DNA of 64,000 nucleotides from Petunia secreta (Eukaryota > Streptophyta > Magnoliopsida > Solanales > Solanaceae). Numbering within the stretch: position 1 is the first letter of the stretch; each line of letters opens with the position of its first letter. The stretch spans positions 84,729 to 148,728 of the forward strand of contig JARKIP010000614.1 in the NCBI GenBank assembly GCA_029990175.1. The letters are read 5' to 3'. Shown here in pieces: positions 12,401-25,286 of the stretch. Made by a program: the position numbers and the translations under genes. The notes beneath the pieces were generated by a model. That model was not told where the DNA came from and made no database searches. It saw only the letters and a program-made list of their open reading frames with translations.

Positions 12401-15400
12401 TGTTTTGGACAACCATCTCTCTAGCACAACAAATAGTTTGAATAATCATTGCAGTATATATGGTCTTATATATGAGTAACTTCCAATGGAATAATAATTT
12501 TGCCGTTAATGATTCTATTTTCTAATGCTGATTACTGCCTTAGCATTAATTAAGAAAAAATGGAAGGAGTGTGTGAGTTGATGGGTCATTTGGAAATAGA
12601 CCGTTTCTGACTCTAAATTTTAATGTTAATTATGAAATTTGCATATCGATCTCATCGTTTGTCTTCTTCAAAAGATTTAATCTGTTAGACTTAATTCAAT
12701 GAACTGAGGCTACAGTTGATTCTTGTAGAGTTGGTGTAAAATTGCCTACTGTGGAAGTGAGATACAAAAATCTAGCCATTGAAGCAGAATGTGAGCTAGT
12801 TCATGGAAAGCCTCTCCCTACTCTTTGGAATTCTCTCAAAAGCATGATCATGGTAAGTTTTTTTCCATTTGATTGAGTTTATATCTTCATCAAACTGTTC
12901 TCTTACAGACATGCATGGCGGGTTTTAAAAGATGATCATCAGGAGGAATTTATTAGGACTTCAATAGGAATTTAACTATCCCACTTTGATTTGTAAAAGG
13001 ATTCTCTAATTTCTTGTGCTAATTTTTCCAGTTCAATACCAGGTTGACTAATTTTAATGGCTTATTTAGTTAGGTCATTGTACCTGTATGTCCTACCAAT
13101 TATTTTTCTATGCATTGCTTATCTTTCCACTAAAAGTTGTAGGAAAGACTTGATGAATATCTTCACACTGATGTCTGGTTTCATAGCTCAAACGTCAAAT
13201 GTATAAAAGAGAGTACAAGCTCTAGACTTGGGTTATTTATATATATAAAAGAACCAGTCATAGGTTATTCTATGTTGCTAGCTAGTCATGATTTCTGAGT
13301 ATTCTATTCACTGATTCAATTGGTCCAACAGAACCTTGCCAGGCTTCCAGGTCTAATGCCAGAAGTAGCCAAGATTAAAATCGTTAAGGACGCTTGTGGT
13401 GTGATAAAACCTGGAAGGTACGTCATTAAAGCTTGTGCGCACCATAATCTCATTTTAAATAGTGATACAAGTGAATTCATAATAAGTACGCCAACCACCC
13501 GATATCTAGTTTTTGACTTGAAGAAGGCAGTCCTTTTTCTAGTCCTTGGTATTAGCATTGACTGAGGTTCTATCTAAGCTTAGTATCTTCCTTCTGGTGC
13601 AATCAGTTTCTCATCAATCATCACTGGTTGAGAGAAGAAGAAAACGGACTCCACAAGCTATGCTGTTTGTATGAATCTTAGCTTGGCCATTCAATTGTGC
13701 TTTCAACTACCACGGATGCATGATATTATCAAATCATTATAATATCGTACTTGTAAACTGGCATAGGTCCTTTTGAGGTACATCTAGTATGATCTGGATT
13801 TTATTTGGGTCAATGTCAAATTGATCATGCATTTGAGATATGGAGAGTTAGCTCTTGTCATCTTACAATTTACTCAAGTAGTTTGCATTTCTTTCAGATT
13901 AACTCTACTGCTTGGGCCTCCTGGATGCGGCAAAACAACATTACTGAAAGCACTTTCAGGCAACCTGGACAAATCTCTTAAGGTCTCTTCAAATTGTTTT
14001 TGTTTAATAGTGACTAAAAGTAATCATTCCTAAAACAATCCTGCAATGGAAAAAGCAAATAACTAGATGTGAATTAATAGTTTCCCATTTCAGTAAAATG
14101 AATTTTCATTTTCTTTTGCCTGATCTTGTTTTCTAGTGATTTCTCGAGTTCTTCGTAATAACTTCTAGTGCCTTTGGTCATGTCTAATAGGTTTCTGGGG
14201 AGATTTCTTACAATGGTTATAAATTGGAAGAGTTTGTCCCCCAGAAGACTTCTGCATATATAAGCCAAAATGACCTACACATCCCTGAACTGACTGTTAG
14301 AGAAACACTAGATTATTCATCTCGTTTTCAAGGAGTTGGAAGCAGAGCAGGTATGCCTCTCAGCACACAAGATAAATTGTAGCTGTACCACTGGTGTTCT
14401 AAAGCATGCCTTTCCTTTTGAAGAGATTTTGATTGAGCTAAGCAGAAGGGAGAAAGAAGCAGGAATTGTTCCTGATCCAGATATAGATACTTACTTGAAG
14501 GTAGTTTTAACATCAAATTATTCCTAATTCTTCTCTTTAAAGCCATAAGATTGCTTGGTGTATTTATTGGACAAGTTATACCATTCTGATTGCGGGTCTT
14601 TCTGCTCCTATATTCAAATAATATGCCTGGAAAAACATATTTGGCATTCTTCAGCAGTCAATGCTGTTGTGGTTTTAACCTTCTAAATAAAATTTAAATC
14701 ATACAGGCAATTTCTATTGAAGGACAAAAGACTAACCTGCAGACGGATTACATTCTGAAGGTAACATAATTGATGCATCATGTTACACGATTCTTCATCG
14801 GATATCAGAATAGAATAATGATTGCACATTCTTGTCACTGTGTTTAGATACTTGGACTTGATATTTGTGCCGATACATTGGTTGGTGATGCCATGAGAAC
14901 AGGTATCTCGGGTGGTCAAAAGAGAAGACTGACGACAGGTACTTATAAACCAAAACCTGCTTTGTAGTATCAGTTGGACTTGTTCTCCGTAAAGTCTGCT
15001 TATGTTCTTTATATAGTTAAAACATTTAAGTAATCAACTATTTGTGCGACACAGGAGAGATGATTGTCGGCCCCGCAAAAGCATTGTTCATGGATGAAAT
15101 ATCAAATGGCTTAGATAGCTCGACTACATACCAGATTGTTACTTGCCTTCAGCAGCTTGCACATATTACAGATGCCACAGTACTTGTGTCCCTACTTCAA
15201 CCAGCACCAGAGACCTTTGATCTCTTTGATGATGTAATCCTGATGGCTGAGGGACAAATTATATACCACGGGCCCCGAAATGCTGCTTTAGAATTTTTCG
15301 AAAGCTGTGGGTTCAAATGTCCTGAAAGGAAAGGGGTGGCCGACTTCCTCCAGGAGGCAAGTCCAATGGAGCTGTTTTGAATAGCCACTTCATTCCACTC

Positions 15401-18400
15401 TGTCAATTATAAACTCATCACTGTCTGTCGCTTATTTACAGGTTTTATCAAGAAAAGATCAAGCACAGTACTGGCATGTACCTAGAGACACTTATAAATT
15501 TGTGTCAGTTGATATATTTTCTAAAAAATTTAAGGACTCTCCTCACAGAAAAAAGCTGGATGAAGAACTATCTGTTCCATATGATGACTCCAAGAGTCAT
15601 AGAAATGTTATAACCTTTCGAGACTATTCACTTCCTAAATGGGAACTTTTTCGAGCTTGTATGTCAAGAGAATTCCTTCTGATGAAAAGGAATTCTTTCA
15701 TTTACAAATTCAAAACTGTTCAGGTAAGTGATCAGTGTCTTATCCTTCTACTATGGTATTTCAAGCCACGAAATATTTTATACTCATTCACAATATCCTA
15801 AACAAAGATAGAAGTCACATTTTCCTTTTTTAGAATTCCTTCAACTTATTGCAGCGCATGCTTCTACTTTGCAGCTTGTCATCATTGCTACCATAAGTAT
15901 GACTGTATTTTTGAGAACTAGGATGGGTACTGATCTCCTACATGCAAATTATTATTTGGGAGCTCTGTTTTACGCTCTCCTCATTCTTGTCGTGGATGGA
16001 TTCCCTGAGCTGTCCATGACAATTACAAGACTTGCAGTTTTCTATAAACAGAACAACTTGTGCTTTTACCCAGCATGGGCATATACAATTCCTGCTGCAA
16101 TTCTCAAGATTCCTCTTTCTCTATTAGAGTCTGTCATTTGGACATCCCTGACCTATTATGTCATTGGTTTCAGCCCTGATGCTGGAAGGTGAGTGCTACA
16201 AGTAAATATCTTCTACTTTATTTCTTCTGTCAGCAGCTTGCCTTCACCCATTCCATTTTAATTTATGGAATCATTTGAATAAATTTCATATATTTTCATG
16301 ATGAAATTCTGTCACTTGTAGGTTCTTCCGACAATTACTTCTATTATTTTCTTTGCACATGTCATCAATCTCTATGTTCCGTTTCGTGGCATCAGTCTTG
16401 CGGACTGCTGTTGCTTCTATAGCTGCTGGTGGTTTATTAATTGTGTTTCTCTTTTTATTCACTGGATTCGTCATACCCAAATGTAAGAATTCTAAGATCA
16501 TTTTTCTTTGCATTAAAATGATACTCATGTGAGAGTGAGTAGCATACTAAAGTACCTGTATTTGACTACAGCCTCAATGCCGATTTGGCTGAGCTGGATG
16601 TTTTGGAGTTCTCCGATGACATATGGTGAAATAGGTCTTTCCGTAAATGAATTCCTAGCACCACGATGGCAAAAGGTGAGAGAAAGTAGCTCTTATTCTT
16701 AGATTTTTCCATGTTGCGTAGAGATTTTTGTACACTGCATGTGGAACTTAAGGCAGTTCAGCACAACATGGCTGTCCTAATGCACCAATATGCAACAGAG
16801 AAAATAACTTTTCTCAAGGCATCCGTGTAGAAAATGGAACAGTATTTTGTTGTTTTACATATTTTATCCTGCAATTCTGATCTGTAGAAGAGGAGATCAT
16901 CCATATAAGAAAACAATAAAATGATTTTGATGGATAATTCCACTTTCTATCTGAACCTATTCTGAAGGTTCTAAAAGTTCGGCGATGGATAATCATGTTA
17001 ATGGTAGTGACTTAGCTCAAATTTGTAATTACACGCAAAGCATAAATTGCGATTCCCAGAAACAGTTGAATATGCAATATTCTGTAACCATGTATTTAAT
17101 GAACCAAACTTTTGAATTTGTTAAAAAAATTTCCTTGACCAAAAGCATTAATTCATGGGATTTATACCTTGAACCAAAGTGCTTGATGGTTCTTTGTGGT
17201 CTTATTGTAACTATCCATGCAAGCACTTCATAGGTGCTCAATTGTCATAGTTGATTTTCTTTTCAGGTTCTTGTGTACAACAGTTTAACTATCCATAAAA
17301 ATTCTGCATGACGAAAATAACTCCGTATTAGTGGCTTAGAAGTCTTATTAGATATCTTACCTCCATGATGCACCCATGTCAGTTAACTTATGCGAATAGC
17401 TATATCTCTCTTGTTGCAGATTTAAATTTAGCTATCCATATTATATTCATCACTCATATCACATACTTCATTTTTCACATAGATGCTCCCATCAAACACG
17501 ACTATGGGGAATGAAGTCCTTAAAAGCCGTGGGTTAAACTTTGATGGGTACTGGTATTGGATATCAGTTTGTGCGTTGCTTGGCTTTACGATACTGTTTA
17601 ACATTGGTTTCACCTTGGCCTTAACTTTCTTAAAAGGTATGTTCTGCTGTTTTTTACTACGTTCTGCTATTTTGTACATCAAAGAATCTGCAAAATAGAT
17701 TTTGTATATACTTACTGGTTTTCTTGAAATGCAATACAGCTCGTGGCTCTCGTGCCATTATATCAATGGAGAAGTACTCCCAAACAGAAAGAAGTAGCAA
17801 TTCTCTTGATAAAGATGATGCAGAAGAAAATTCCAAAACCACAATGGAATCTCACAAAAGACCAGGTTATCATCTTATTCTAATGCATATATAATTGGCT
17901 TAGATTTCTTACTATCATTCTCATTCGTTTACAGTCACTTCCTTTCTCTTCAAAATTGGTTTCTTCATTTATTTTCCAGGTGGAATGGTTCTACCTTTTG
18001 AACCCCTATCTCTCGTGTTTGAAGATCTTCAGTACTATGTTGACACTCCTGCGGTTGTCTTCTAAACCTATCTCATTTAGTATTGGATCATTTTGGATAA
18101 CAAAACGTTTTCATTGATACCTAATTTCAGTGGCTAATGCGTTTTATGTCCATTTCAGGCAATGAAGGAGCTCGGTTTCACTCAAAATAGACTCCAACTT
18201 CTTTCGGATATTACTGGCGCACTTAGACCCGGAATCCTTACAGCCCTTATGGGTATCAGTGGGGCTGGAAAGACGACCCTCCTTGATGTTCTTTCTGGTA
18301 GAAAGACAAGTGGTTATGTTGATGGAGAAATAAAAGTTGGTGGGTACCCTAAAGTTCAAGAGACATTCGCTAGAGTTTCAGGTTACTGTGAGCAGACAGA

Positions 18401-21400
18401 CATACATTCTCCTCAGATAACTGTAGAAGAATCAGTTATATTTTCTGCTTGGCTACGACTTCATCCTCAGATTGACTCCAAAACAAAATATGTAAGAGTT
18501 TATTGGTTTTGGATTACTCTATATTTCATGAACACATTTCCTTCTAGCCATATCTGTATTTAAACTGCTGTGCCACATCTGCAGGATTTTGTGAAAGAAG
18601 TCCTTGAGACAATCGAGCTTGATGAAATAAAAGACATGTTGGTTGGAATGCCAGCTGTTAGTGGGCTTTCAACTGAACAACGTAAACGGCTAACTATTGC
18701 TGTGGAGCTTGTTGCAAATCCCTCAATTATCTTCATGGATGAACCCACAACAGGGTTGGATGCAAGGTCAGCTGCAATTGTCATGCGCGCCGTGAAAAAG
18801 GTGGCTGAGACTGGCAGAGCAATAGTTTGTACTATCCACCAACCAAGCATTGACATATTTGAAGCATTTGATGAGGTAAGATGTATGTGAGGAGAAACTT
18901 CTTATTAAGAAAAAACTCCTGAAGTTCAGATGATTTCTGGTATGCAAACACTTCTTGGTTGCATTTAATAGCCTATATATTTTATGTTCCTACTTGGATG
19001 GAGAGTCTTTCTCTGTGTCTGTCCTGAAGTTCAGATGATTCCTGTATGCAAACATTTCTTGATTGCCTTTAATAGCCTATATATTTAATCTTCCTATTTG
19101 GATGGAGAGTCTCTCTCTATGTTATGTGCTGAACACAGTCAACAAATGTTGATTGAACAGCCAATTGCAATGATTAAGAATGAACTACCAAATTGCACTG
19201 ATTAAGGTTGAACTGCTAATTCCAATGATTTCTAACGGGAACTAGTGGTGATGCTGAGTTATCCCTATGTACCACATCAGTCTTCCTGAGAGTTCACCCC
19301 CCATTTCTGTATGATAGTGCCTGCTGAACTTGACTTACAAGCCAATTAAACTGTGATTTGGGAACCTAGTAAAACCTTTTATTCAATTGTAGAAAGTTCC
19401 TCACAAATCAACAGAAGATGGCTTATCACATGAAGTCCTTAAGTAATTGTCCCTATGTTGTTTCCCACATATAATGGTAATTTGCAGAGACCTTACAACA
19501 TGTCTCTCCTTGATTCTCTTTCACATTACAAAAGCAAGGGCATAGAAACATTTTCAATTTTGCATAATTATGCGTCCGTGGATATCCTTAAAAAGTTATT
19601 TGTTTGGGATGTGCTCCTTTGCAGCTGATTCTATTGAAAACGGGTGGGCGCATGATCTACTGGGGACCACTCGGCCAGAATTCTAGTAAAATGATCACAT
19701 ATTTTGAGGTACACCAGTTTCCCTCGTTATTTATGTTGCAGTAAGCCAGTAAATTCTCGCATAAAAGCTTAGATTGCTGTTTGTTTTTATCATTTGACAC
19801 TTCTTTACAGGGCATCTCTGGTGTCGCAAAAATAAAGAACAACTACAATCCAGCGACATGGATGTTAGAGGTTACGTCAACATCCAGAGAAGCTGAGATT
19901 AGCACAGACTTTGCTGAAGTCTATAAGAAATCTGTTCTACACAAGTTAGTCATAGTTATTCACCTCATTAGTTCTCCAATGAACATATGGTATCACACTT
20001 ATAAGCACATTTACGCATGATTAGTGCATGATTCGTCTTTGGCTTACATTGGTTGCAGAAATAACATAGAGCTTGTAAAGAAGCTGGCTGTCCCACCTCC
20101 TGGTTCAAATGATTTGCATTTCCCAACCCGTTTTTCACAGAATGGTTGGGGACAATTCAAAACCTGCTTCTGGAAGCAGTACTTGTCCTACTGGAGAAGT
20201 CCTTCATACAATTTGACGCGCTCTCTGTACATAATTTTTGCTTCCTTTGTTTTTGGATTGCTGTTCTGGAAAAGGGGAAAGAAACTGTAAGATGATAATA
20301 TTATTCAAGGCTTAACTTACTGACAACATGCTACATTATGCTGTGTGATATAAAGCTTTTTACATAGTCATGGAAAATTTTTGGTCAATTATAAGTAACA
20401 TGTTTATCCCAAAGTTGATGATTAAATAGTTGGCGTGATACAAATTAAATAGTTCCTGTGATCCTGAATGCAAATTTATTTACTTGGTTTTTGTTCAGTC
20501 ACTTTTTATTTATGTTGATTATGTATTGACCTGGTTTTATTAACTGAATAGAGTCTCATTTTATTTTTGTTATACACCTGAGGAACTTAATGATTTTCTT
20601 ACAAAACCTATCTATTTGTTCTTCTTCCCACTGTTTGACAGAGATAACCAGCAGAGCATCTTCAATGTATTTGGTGCTATGTTCGTTGGAGTAATCTTCT
20701 GTGGCATAAATAATTCATCTTCTGTTTTACCATACGTGAGCATAGAGCGATCAGTCTTGTACAGGGAGAGATTTGCCGGGATGTATGCTACATGGGCATA
20801 TGCATTAGCACAGGTATATATAAGACTTTCCACATTGGCATGCTTCATTGTTTCTCTTTTCCTGTTAATGCAGTTGTACTTATCTGTCTACTAGTTCATA
20901 TTTGATCGAATCCACTGATTTGTAGGTGGCAATTGAAATTCCATACCTCTTTGCCCAAGCACTTGTATATACTGTCATCACATATCCTATGATTGGATAT
21001 TATTGGTCAGTGTACAAGGTTTTCTGGTACTTCTATACAATGTTCTGCACAGTGTGTTACTTCACATACTTGGGAATGATGATTGTTTCAATAACACCAA
21101 GCTTTCCACTAGCTGCAATTCTTCAGTCATCCGTTTACACAATGTTCAACCTCTTTGCTGGATTCGTGATGCCAAAGGCCGTAAGTGTTTCAAAAAAATT
21201 TCCACTTCGACGGTAGAAGTTGTGATTATTTTGTTGTCTGTATTTACATTTCAATGGTTTTTCCTTTTCCCTGCATCGCAGCAAATTCCAAAATGGTGGA
21301 TCTGGTTCTATTATCTAATACCTACATCATGGACGTTGAATGGCATGCTTACTTCACAATATGGAGATATAGAAATGGAGATTACTGTGTTTCAAGAAAA

Positions 21401-21548
21401 GAAAACAGTAGCAGCCTTTCTTAGGGACTATTTCGGATTTCACCACAACCAATTACCTCTTGTAGCTGTTGTTTTGATTGCATACCCCATAATATTTGCC
21501 AGTCTATTTGCATTTTTCATTCGAAAGTTGAACTTCCAAAGGAGATGA
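6077..21548 (+). CDS. PDR-type (ABCG full-size) ABC transporter, exon 1 frameshifted
   Basis: Full-size ABCG/PDR transporter with the family order NBD1-TMD1-NBD2-TMD2. Such proteins sit mostly in the plasma membrane and export terpenoids, hormones or other metabolites using ATP; the substrate cannot be read here. Exons by splice sites: 6077-6416, 12729-12852, 13332-13417, 13898-13982, 14191-14350, 14424-14500, 14707-14760, 14848-14938, 15055-15356, 15442-15723, 15875-16188, 16322-16482, 16572-16675, 17483-17636, 17740-17865, 17980-18053, 18159-18491, 18585-18875, 19625-19708, 19811-19944, 20059-20286, 20642-20813, 20926-21180, 21282-21548. Together they make 4,298 bases; one extra base in exon 1 would give 1,432 residues, the normal PDR length. 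All junction phases agree from exon 1 onward and no other stop was seen. As printed, exon 1 shifts frame at about 6190-6196 and stops soon after, so the gene is either a very young pseudogene or carries a sequence error. It resembles the Arabidopsis ABCG29/ABCG30 group from memory only. Confidence 0.92.
6563..7395. mobile_element. hAT-like MITE in PDR intron 1
   Basis: The left end reads AGCATGTTTGACATTG. The right end, read on the opposite strand, is AAGAGCCTGTTTGGGATTGC. The inner parts on both sides repeat the motif AAAAGTACTTTT in inverted arrangement. About 830 bases with no coding capacity. Exact ends and target duplication are uncertain. Confidence 0.6.
7482..7637. mobile_element. Stowaway-like MITE
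   Basis: It starts ACTCCCTCTATCCCAATTT and ends AGGAGGAAGTATTA, an imperfect terminal inverted repeat of the CTCCCTCCGT class, set among TA dinucleotides. About 150 bases, non-coding. Confidence 0.55.
8177..10997 (-). mobile_element. Solo LTR (gypsy type), 2.8 kb, with 5-bp target duplication
   Basis: The insert begins TGTCACGACCC and ends GGGTCGTTACA, so both strands start TG and end CA. CTGTT stands directly before it (8172-8176) and after it (10998-11002), a perfect 5-base target duplication. No internal retroelement region is present, so it is a solo LTR left by recombination. Read on the - strand, its start (TGTAACGACC, then CCTGTCTGTGAAAT and CGTTTGATAGG) resembles the start of the LTRs at 43202 and 49963 (TGAAACGACC, CCTGTCTGTAAAAT, CGTTTGGTAGG). 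It is therefore a minus-strand relative of that family. It also contains short tandem arrays. Confidence 0.85.
8925..9095. repeat. Minisatellite inside the solo LTR
   Basis: The phrase CACCACACCCCCTGTCAAGTG (with small changes) occurs about four times, separated by variants of TGTCACATCTCAA, with a period near 50 bases. A second, looser repeat with CCGGCAA..ATCCTCGG lies at about 9340-9400. Confidence 0.8.
11132..12728. other. Remainder of PDR intron 1, nothing recognised
   Basis: AT-rich intron sequence with a 22-base T run near 11321. No transposon ends, RNA gene or credible exon were seen before the acceptor TTCTTGTAG at 12728. Confidence 0.6.
13898..15356 (+). CDS. PDR exons 4-9: first nucleotide-binding domain
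   Basis: Six exons encode NBD1. Walker A is GPPGCGKTT in exon 4 (about 13916-13942). The ABC signature is ISGGQKRR in exon 8 (about 14908-14931), Walker B is ALFMDEIS and the D-loop GLDSSTT in exon 9. The switch position reads LLQPAPET, so glutamine replaces the usual histidine; this is normal for NBD1 of plant PDR proteins as I know the family. Exon 9 ends at CAGGAG followed by GCAAGT, a GC donor. Exon 6 starts after a short 73-base intron. Confidence 0.93.
15442..17636 (+). CDS. PDR exons 10-14: first transmembrane domain
   Basis: Exon 10 encodes the linker (WHVPRDTYKF, FRACMSREFLLMKRNSF). Exons 11-14 encode hydrophobic segments with family landmarks: LRTRMGTD, NYYLGALFYALL, RLAVFYKQ, FYPAWAYTIP, FTGFVIPK, MFWSSPMTYGE and SVNEFLAPRWQK. 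About six membrane helices are expected here. Exon 14 (LNFDGYWYWISVCALLGFT) closes the domain. The intron 16676-17482 is unusually long compared with its neighbours and holds no recognised element. Confidence 0.92.
18159..18875 (+). CDS. PDR exons 17-18: second nucleotide-binding domain
   Basis: Exon 17 carries Walker A GISGAGKTT (about 18250-18277) and the GYCEQTDIHSPQITV block. Exon 18 carries the signature LSTEQRKRLTIAVELV, Walker B IIFMDEPTTGLDAR and the switch histidine in TIHQPSIDIFE. All key catalytic residues are present, so NBD2 looks competent. Two preceding exons (17740-17865 and 17980-18053) form the charged linker, with SMEKYSQTERSSNS and LPFEPLSLVFEDLQYYVD. Confidence 0.93.
20059..21548 (+). 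CDS. PDR exons 21-24: second transmembrane domain and C-terminus
   Basis: Exon 21 has LPTR-like HFPTRFSQNGWGQFKTCFWKQ leading into YWRSPSYNLTR. Exon 22 has NVFGAMFVGVIF and ERSVLYRERFAGMY. Exon 23 has EIPYLFAQALVYTVITYPMI and NLFAGFVMPK. Exon 24 has the PTSWTLNGMLTSQYGD block and ends FFIRKLNFQRR before TGA at 21546-21548. These are the expected PDR C-terminal landmarks, and the C-terminus has the normal length. Confidence 0.93.
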
Positions 21549-21592
21549 CGCCGCAGCCTATTCATCTGTATGTAAAAACTTATTGTAGTAGA

Positions 21593-21598
21593 AATAAA
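21593..21598 (+). terminator. Polyadenylation signal after the PDR gene
   Basis: AATAAA lies 45 bases after the stop codon in an AT-rich context, a plausible near-upstream polyadenylation element. Confidence 0.5.
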
Positions 21599-23791
21599 AT
21601 AATTAATTTTATCTTGATATTCTAAAATAATAAATATTCAGAGACAAATATTTAGTAATCATGACATATCAAATGAGACGAAAGTTCCTAATTGAATTGT
21701 TTCCCTGCCCTTTTGTACATTAAATAGCAACTTTTACTTATCACAATTATTGCATAATATTTTGATTTTAGTAATCTAGCTCCTTGAGAAAATCGGAATC
21801 AGTTTTACTAATGCCAAAAACACAAACCTGAAAAAAAAAGAAGGCTAATTTACTTAACTATACAAAATTAGAATTCACTTTACAAAAAAGTAGCAATATT
21901 CCCCCATTTACAAATATAGCAATATTTTTTTCACTTTTTGTATACCACCCATAAAGATACAATATATACAATGCGATATTATAGGAGAATATGCATAATC
22001 TAGTTTTTAGGGATTTAGTTATATCCCAGAGACATTTCCTAGTATTATAAAAGTTTTTGCTTTCTCTCTCTATTTTAAAAACGATGCTAAACATTGCTTC
22101 ACCATTCCAAAGAAAAAAAAATGGCTGGAGATTTACAAAACATGAACTAAATCAAATCAAAGCAAAAATCGCGATGGGAAGTTGTATATTTTATATCATA
22201 TGTAGTCTGGTGTTTTCTTTTATATATATATAGCAATTGTATAGAAATTGTAAGTATGTTGTATAGAAGTTGTATGACTGTTGTACAACATTGTATTTAG
22301 ATTGTATTTGAATATTTCTACTTAATATCTCTGCCTCTAAGTTGAATCTGTAATGTTGAGTTTTGAAATCGATGCGAATAGGTGTATTGATCTATCTATA
22401 ATTTTTATGTCTATGTAATAAATGTCTCACCATTCTCTATAACATGTTCTATCTAATATGAAGTCTGGTGTTTTTTTCCGTATATCTATAGCACTTGTAT
22501 GACTATTGTATAGCAATTGTATGATTGTTTTATAGCAATTATATAATTATTGTATAGCAATTGTATAACAATATATCCGTATTGTATTGTTGTTTTATTT
22601 CTACTGTATATCTCTTCCCATGAGTTGTATCGGTGATGTTGATTTTTAAAATTGATGCGTATCAGTTCTAGTGTGCAGGCCTTAAAAATACTATATACAT
22701 TCTAACATAATAATTGCGATACAATATCAAGACAAATGACATATTGGAGCATACAGAAGAAACATAAACTGTAAAGACATAATATATACATAAAGTAACT
22801 GCACAAACTACATAGAGTAGGCATACAAATATAAAACTAGCTAACTGAAGCTCCCGAGTAACTTAGAAATTAATTATAAAACAATACCTTTAAAAAATGC
22901 ACAGGCATATTATTGTTAGAAACAATTGACCTATCTAATTATGTTTCTCTTTTTATGAGGTAATATTTCATTGACATGTGCTACTACAGTATCTACATGA
23001 TTCTTCATTAACCCACAGACAATTGCTACTTGTGAGGGAAGATGAGTCCAGTGGGTGCTCGAAACAAAAAAAGGGATGTACATACAACATACTATCGCCA
23101 TACCATGTCCGTACAGTGGCAATAAAGTAGTCATACAGTAGACATACAATAACCATACAATATAAAGAACATAAAAGATGCATACAGTTTACCGACATTG
23201 TATGTACATATTAACATATAGTATCTGCACAAAGCACATGCAGTAGGAATACAGTTGATATAATGCACATGCACTTTGCAAAAAAAAAAAAAAATCCATA
23301 TGTAATATAAGCACTTGCAATATAGTAGAAAGAAAAAAAACTAATGTATGCGCATTGTATATCTTGTGTTTGACCATATGTATTATTAGCAAGAAGTTTA
23401 AGAGAAGGTTTTAAAGCAAATTTATATCCAACAAAACTGAAAAACAAAAATCATCTGATAGTTTAGACGCAGGGTTACAAATACACAACTATTTGCTATG
23501 TAATGCATCAAAAAAGAAACCAAGTGAACATATAAATATTTGCCTAAATCAATTACACAGCAGTGAACTTCTAGCGCTTTGGACCACTCTTCTTTAAATT
23601 TATAAGTGTCCAGTAATATACAATAGAAACCAAAGATAGATAAATAGAAAACAAATAGTAGCCATACATAAAATATACACAATAGCCATACACTATCGAA
23701 AATAGTTCCCATATACTACATAAACAATGAGCCTACACAGTAAGAACATTTTACATACACTGCATATGGCCATACAATTGCCATACAATAT

Positions 23792-24729
23792 TGTTATTCC
23801 TGCAACCAAATAAATCAGAAAAGACAACAAACAGAAGTATATTATCAGTTGTTATGGGACAATCCCGAGCCCACAATTTACTTGTGTCTCCTTAAGAAAT
23901 CTAACCCCCTCACAGTTGCCCAAGGTTCACGGGTTAATTTCTCCCAGGATGGAACGGGATAACTGTTCTACTGTAGCGGCACTTCAAACAGTAGAACACT
24001 GCGAACTCAAAGAAAACGGAGCAAATCACACGACTTACTAAGACTTACTTAGTATGCAGAAAAGAGAGGAATGCAGTAAGAAGTTTTGTATTTCTGTGTT
24101 TCAGTGTGGAATGCAGTAAGAAGTTTTGTATTTCTGTGTTTTAGTGTGTTGAAATGTTGAAGACTGACCAGTTTATATAGCCATGGGAAGTGGAAAGGAA
24201 GAGTCACCACTAATGGCCACTAACACCACTAACACTGCCACTAATGGCACCTGAATTCATTACCACTAATGGCTGAATTCACTAAATGTCAGTAATGAAT
24301 TGTCCACTAATGAGAAAACGTGGGAGAGTGGGAGAACGTGGAGGAATAACTACTCTGGATTAATCAGATTAATCCATTCACATTTCTGTTACACAAACAG
24401 ATTAAATATTAAATATTAATAATAAGAAATATTAATTAATTAATATTTTTAGTTTTTGTTGGTCCAAAAAATTAAGTCAATCAATCATATCAATTGACCG
24501 AAATCCGAAATCCGAAGCCGAAGCCGAGACGAGCGAGCGACGACGGCGGCGCGAGGCTTCCCTTCTTCTCAACCCTTTTAAGAGCTAAGAGAAGTGAATT
24601 TGTATTTAAACCCAACAAAAGTCTTTGTCTCTACCAATATGGGAGAATGTGCATTTCCTTACTAAAAGGAACCTTTTCACCTTCCCACCCATTTCCCATT
24701 CACACTCTATTTATTCCAAAATCTCAACA
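23792..24729 (-). repeat. 3' LTR of the copia element
   Basis: It matches 29596-30525 almost base for base, starting TGTTATTCCTGCAACC and ending CCAAAATCTCAACA in + orientation. It contains an internal direct repeat, GTAAGAAGTTTTGTATTTCT, twice near 24077 and 24117, as does the other LTR. Confidence 0.95.
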
Positions 24730-25286
24730 ATCCCCCACATGAATGGGGAATGGCTATATTGGAAATATGCATGACAGACTTGTGTGATTTGCAAGAAAGA
24801 ACTAGTTGCATCGGGATAAGTAGGTTTCCCTTTGAACTTTCCGTAGTGAACATACATCGGATATACTCGGTCAATCGGTAGATTTGATATCTTTGAACCG
24901 TTGAGATTTGGTGTATACCTAGACAACGTATGTCACACAACTAACCCTTAACCGTCTTTGGTTCTCACTGTTGTGTTCGTTTCAGCCATGAACACCGCCT
25001 GGTTTCATAAGTACTTAGAGAACTTGCCATACCGAATTCTCCTTGAAGCGGCTTCCACTTCACACTTACATAGGTGATTTCTAAACGTGTAATCCTATAG
25101 ATGTACACTGTTTGATAATTAAAATATCAAACTTAGACAATCATTAAAAAATGCCTCTAGCATTTTACCCTTGGTACTTGAACATTGTCTAATCATGAGA
25201 ATGGACCAAACATTAACTGACAATGTTGGACCGTCAAACACGACTTTGTATTCTCCTTGAACCTAGTTCTTGGGATCTCCAGTCTC

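Noticed and set aside
16286..17241. Possible extra exons in the long PDR intron 13
   Set aside because: Exons 13 and 14 join in phase with the conserved RWQK-MLPSNTT wording, so nothing is missing between them.
23211..23712. Minus-strand open frames of 78 and 96 codons
   Set aside because: Low-complexity, ATACA-rich element sequence with no family landmark.
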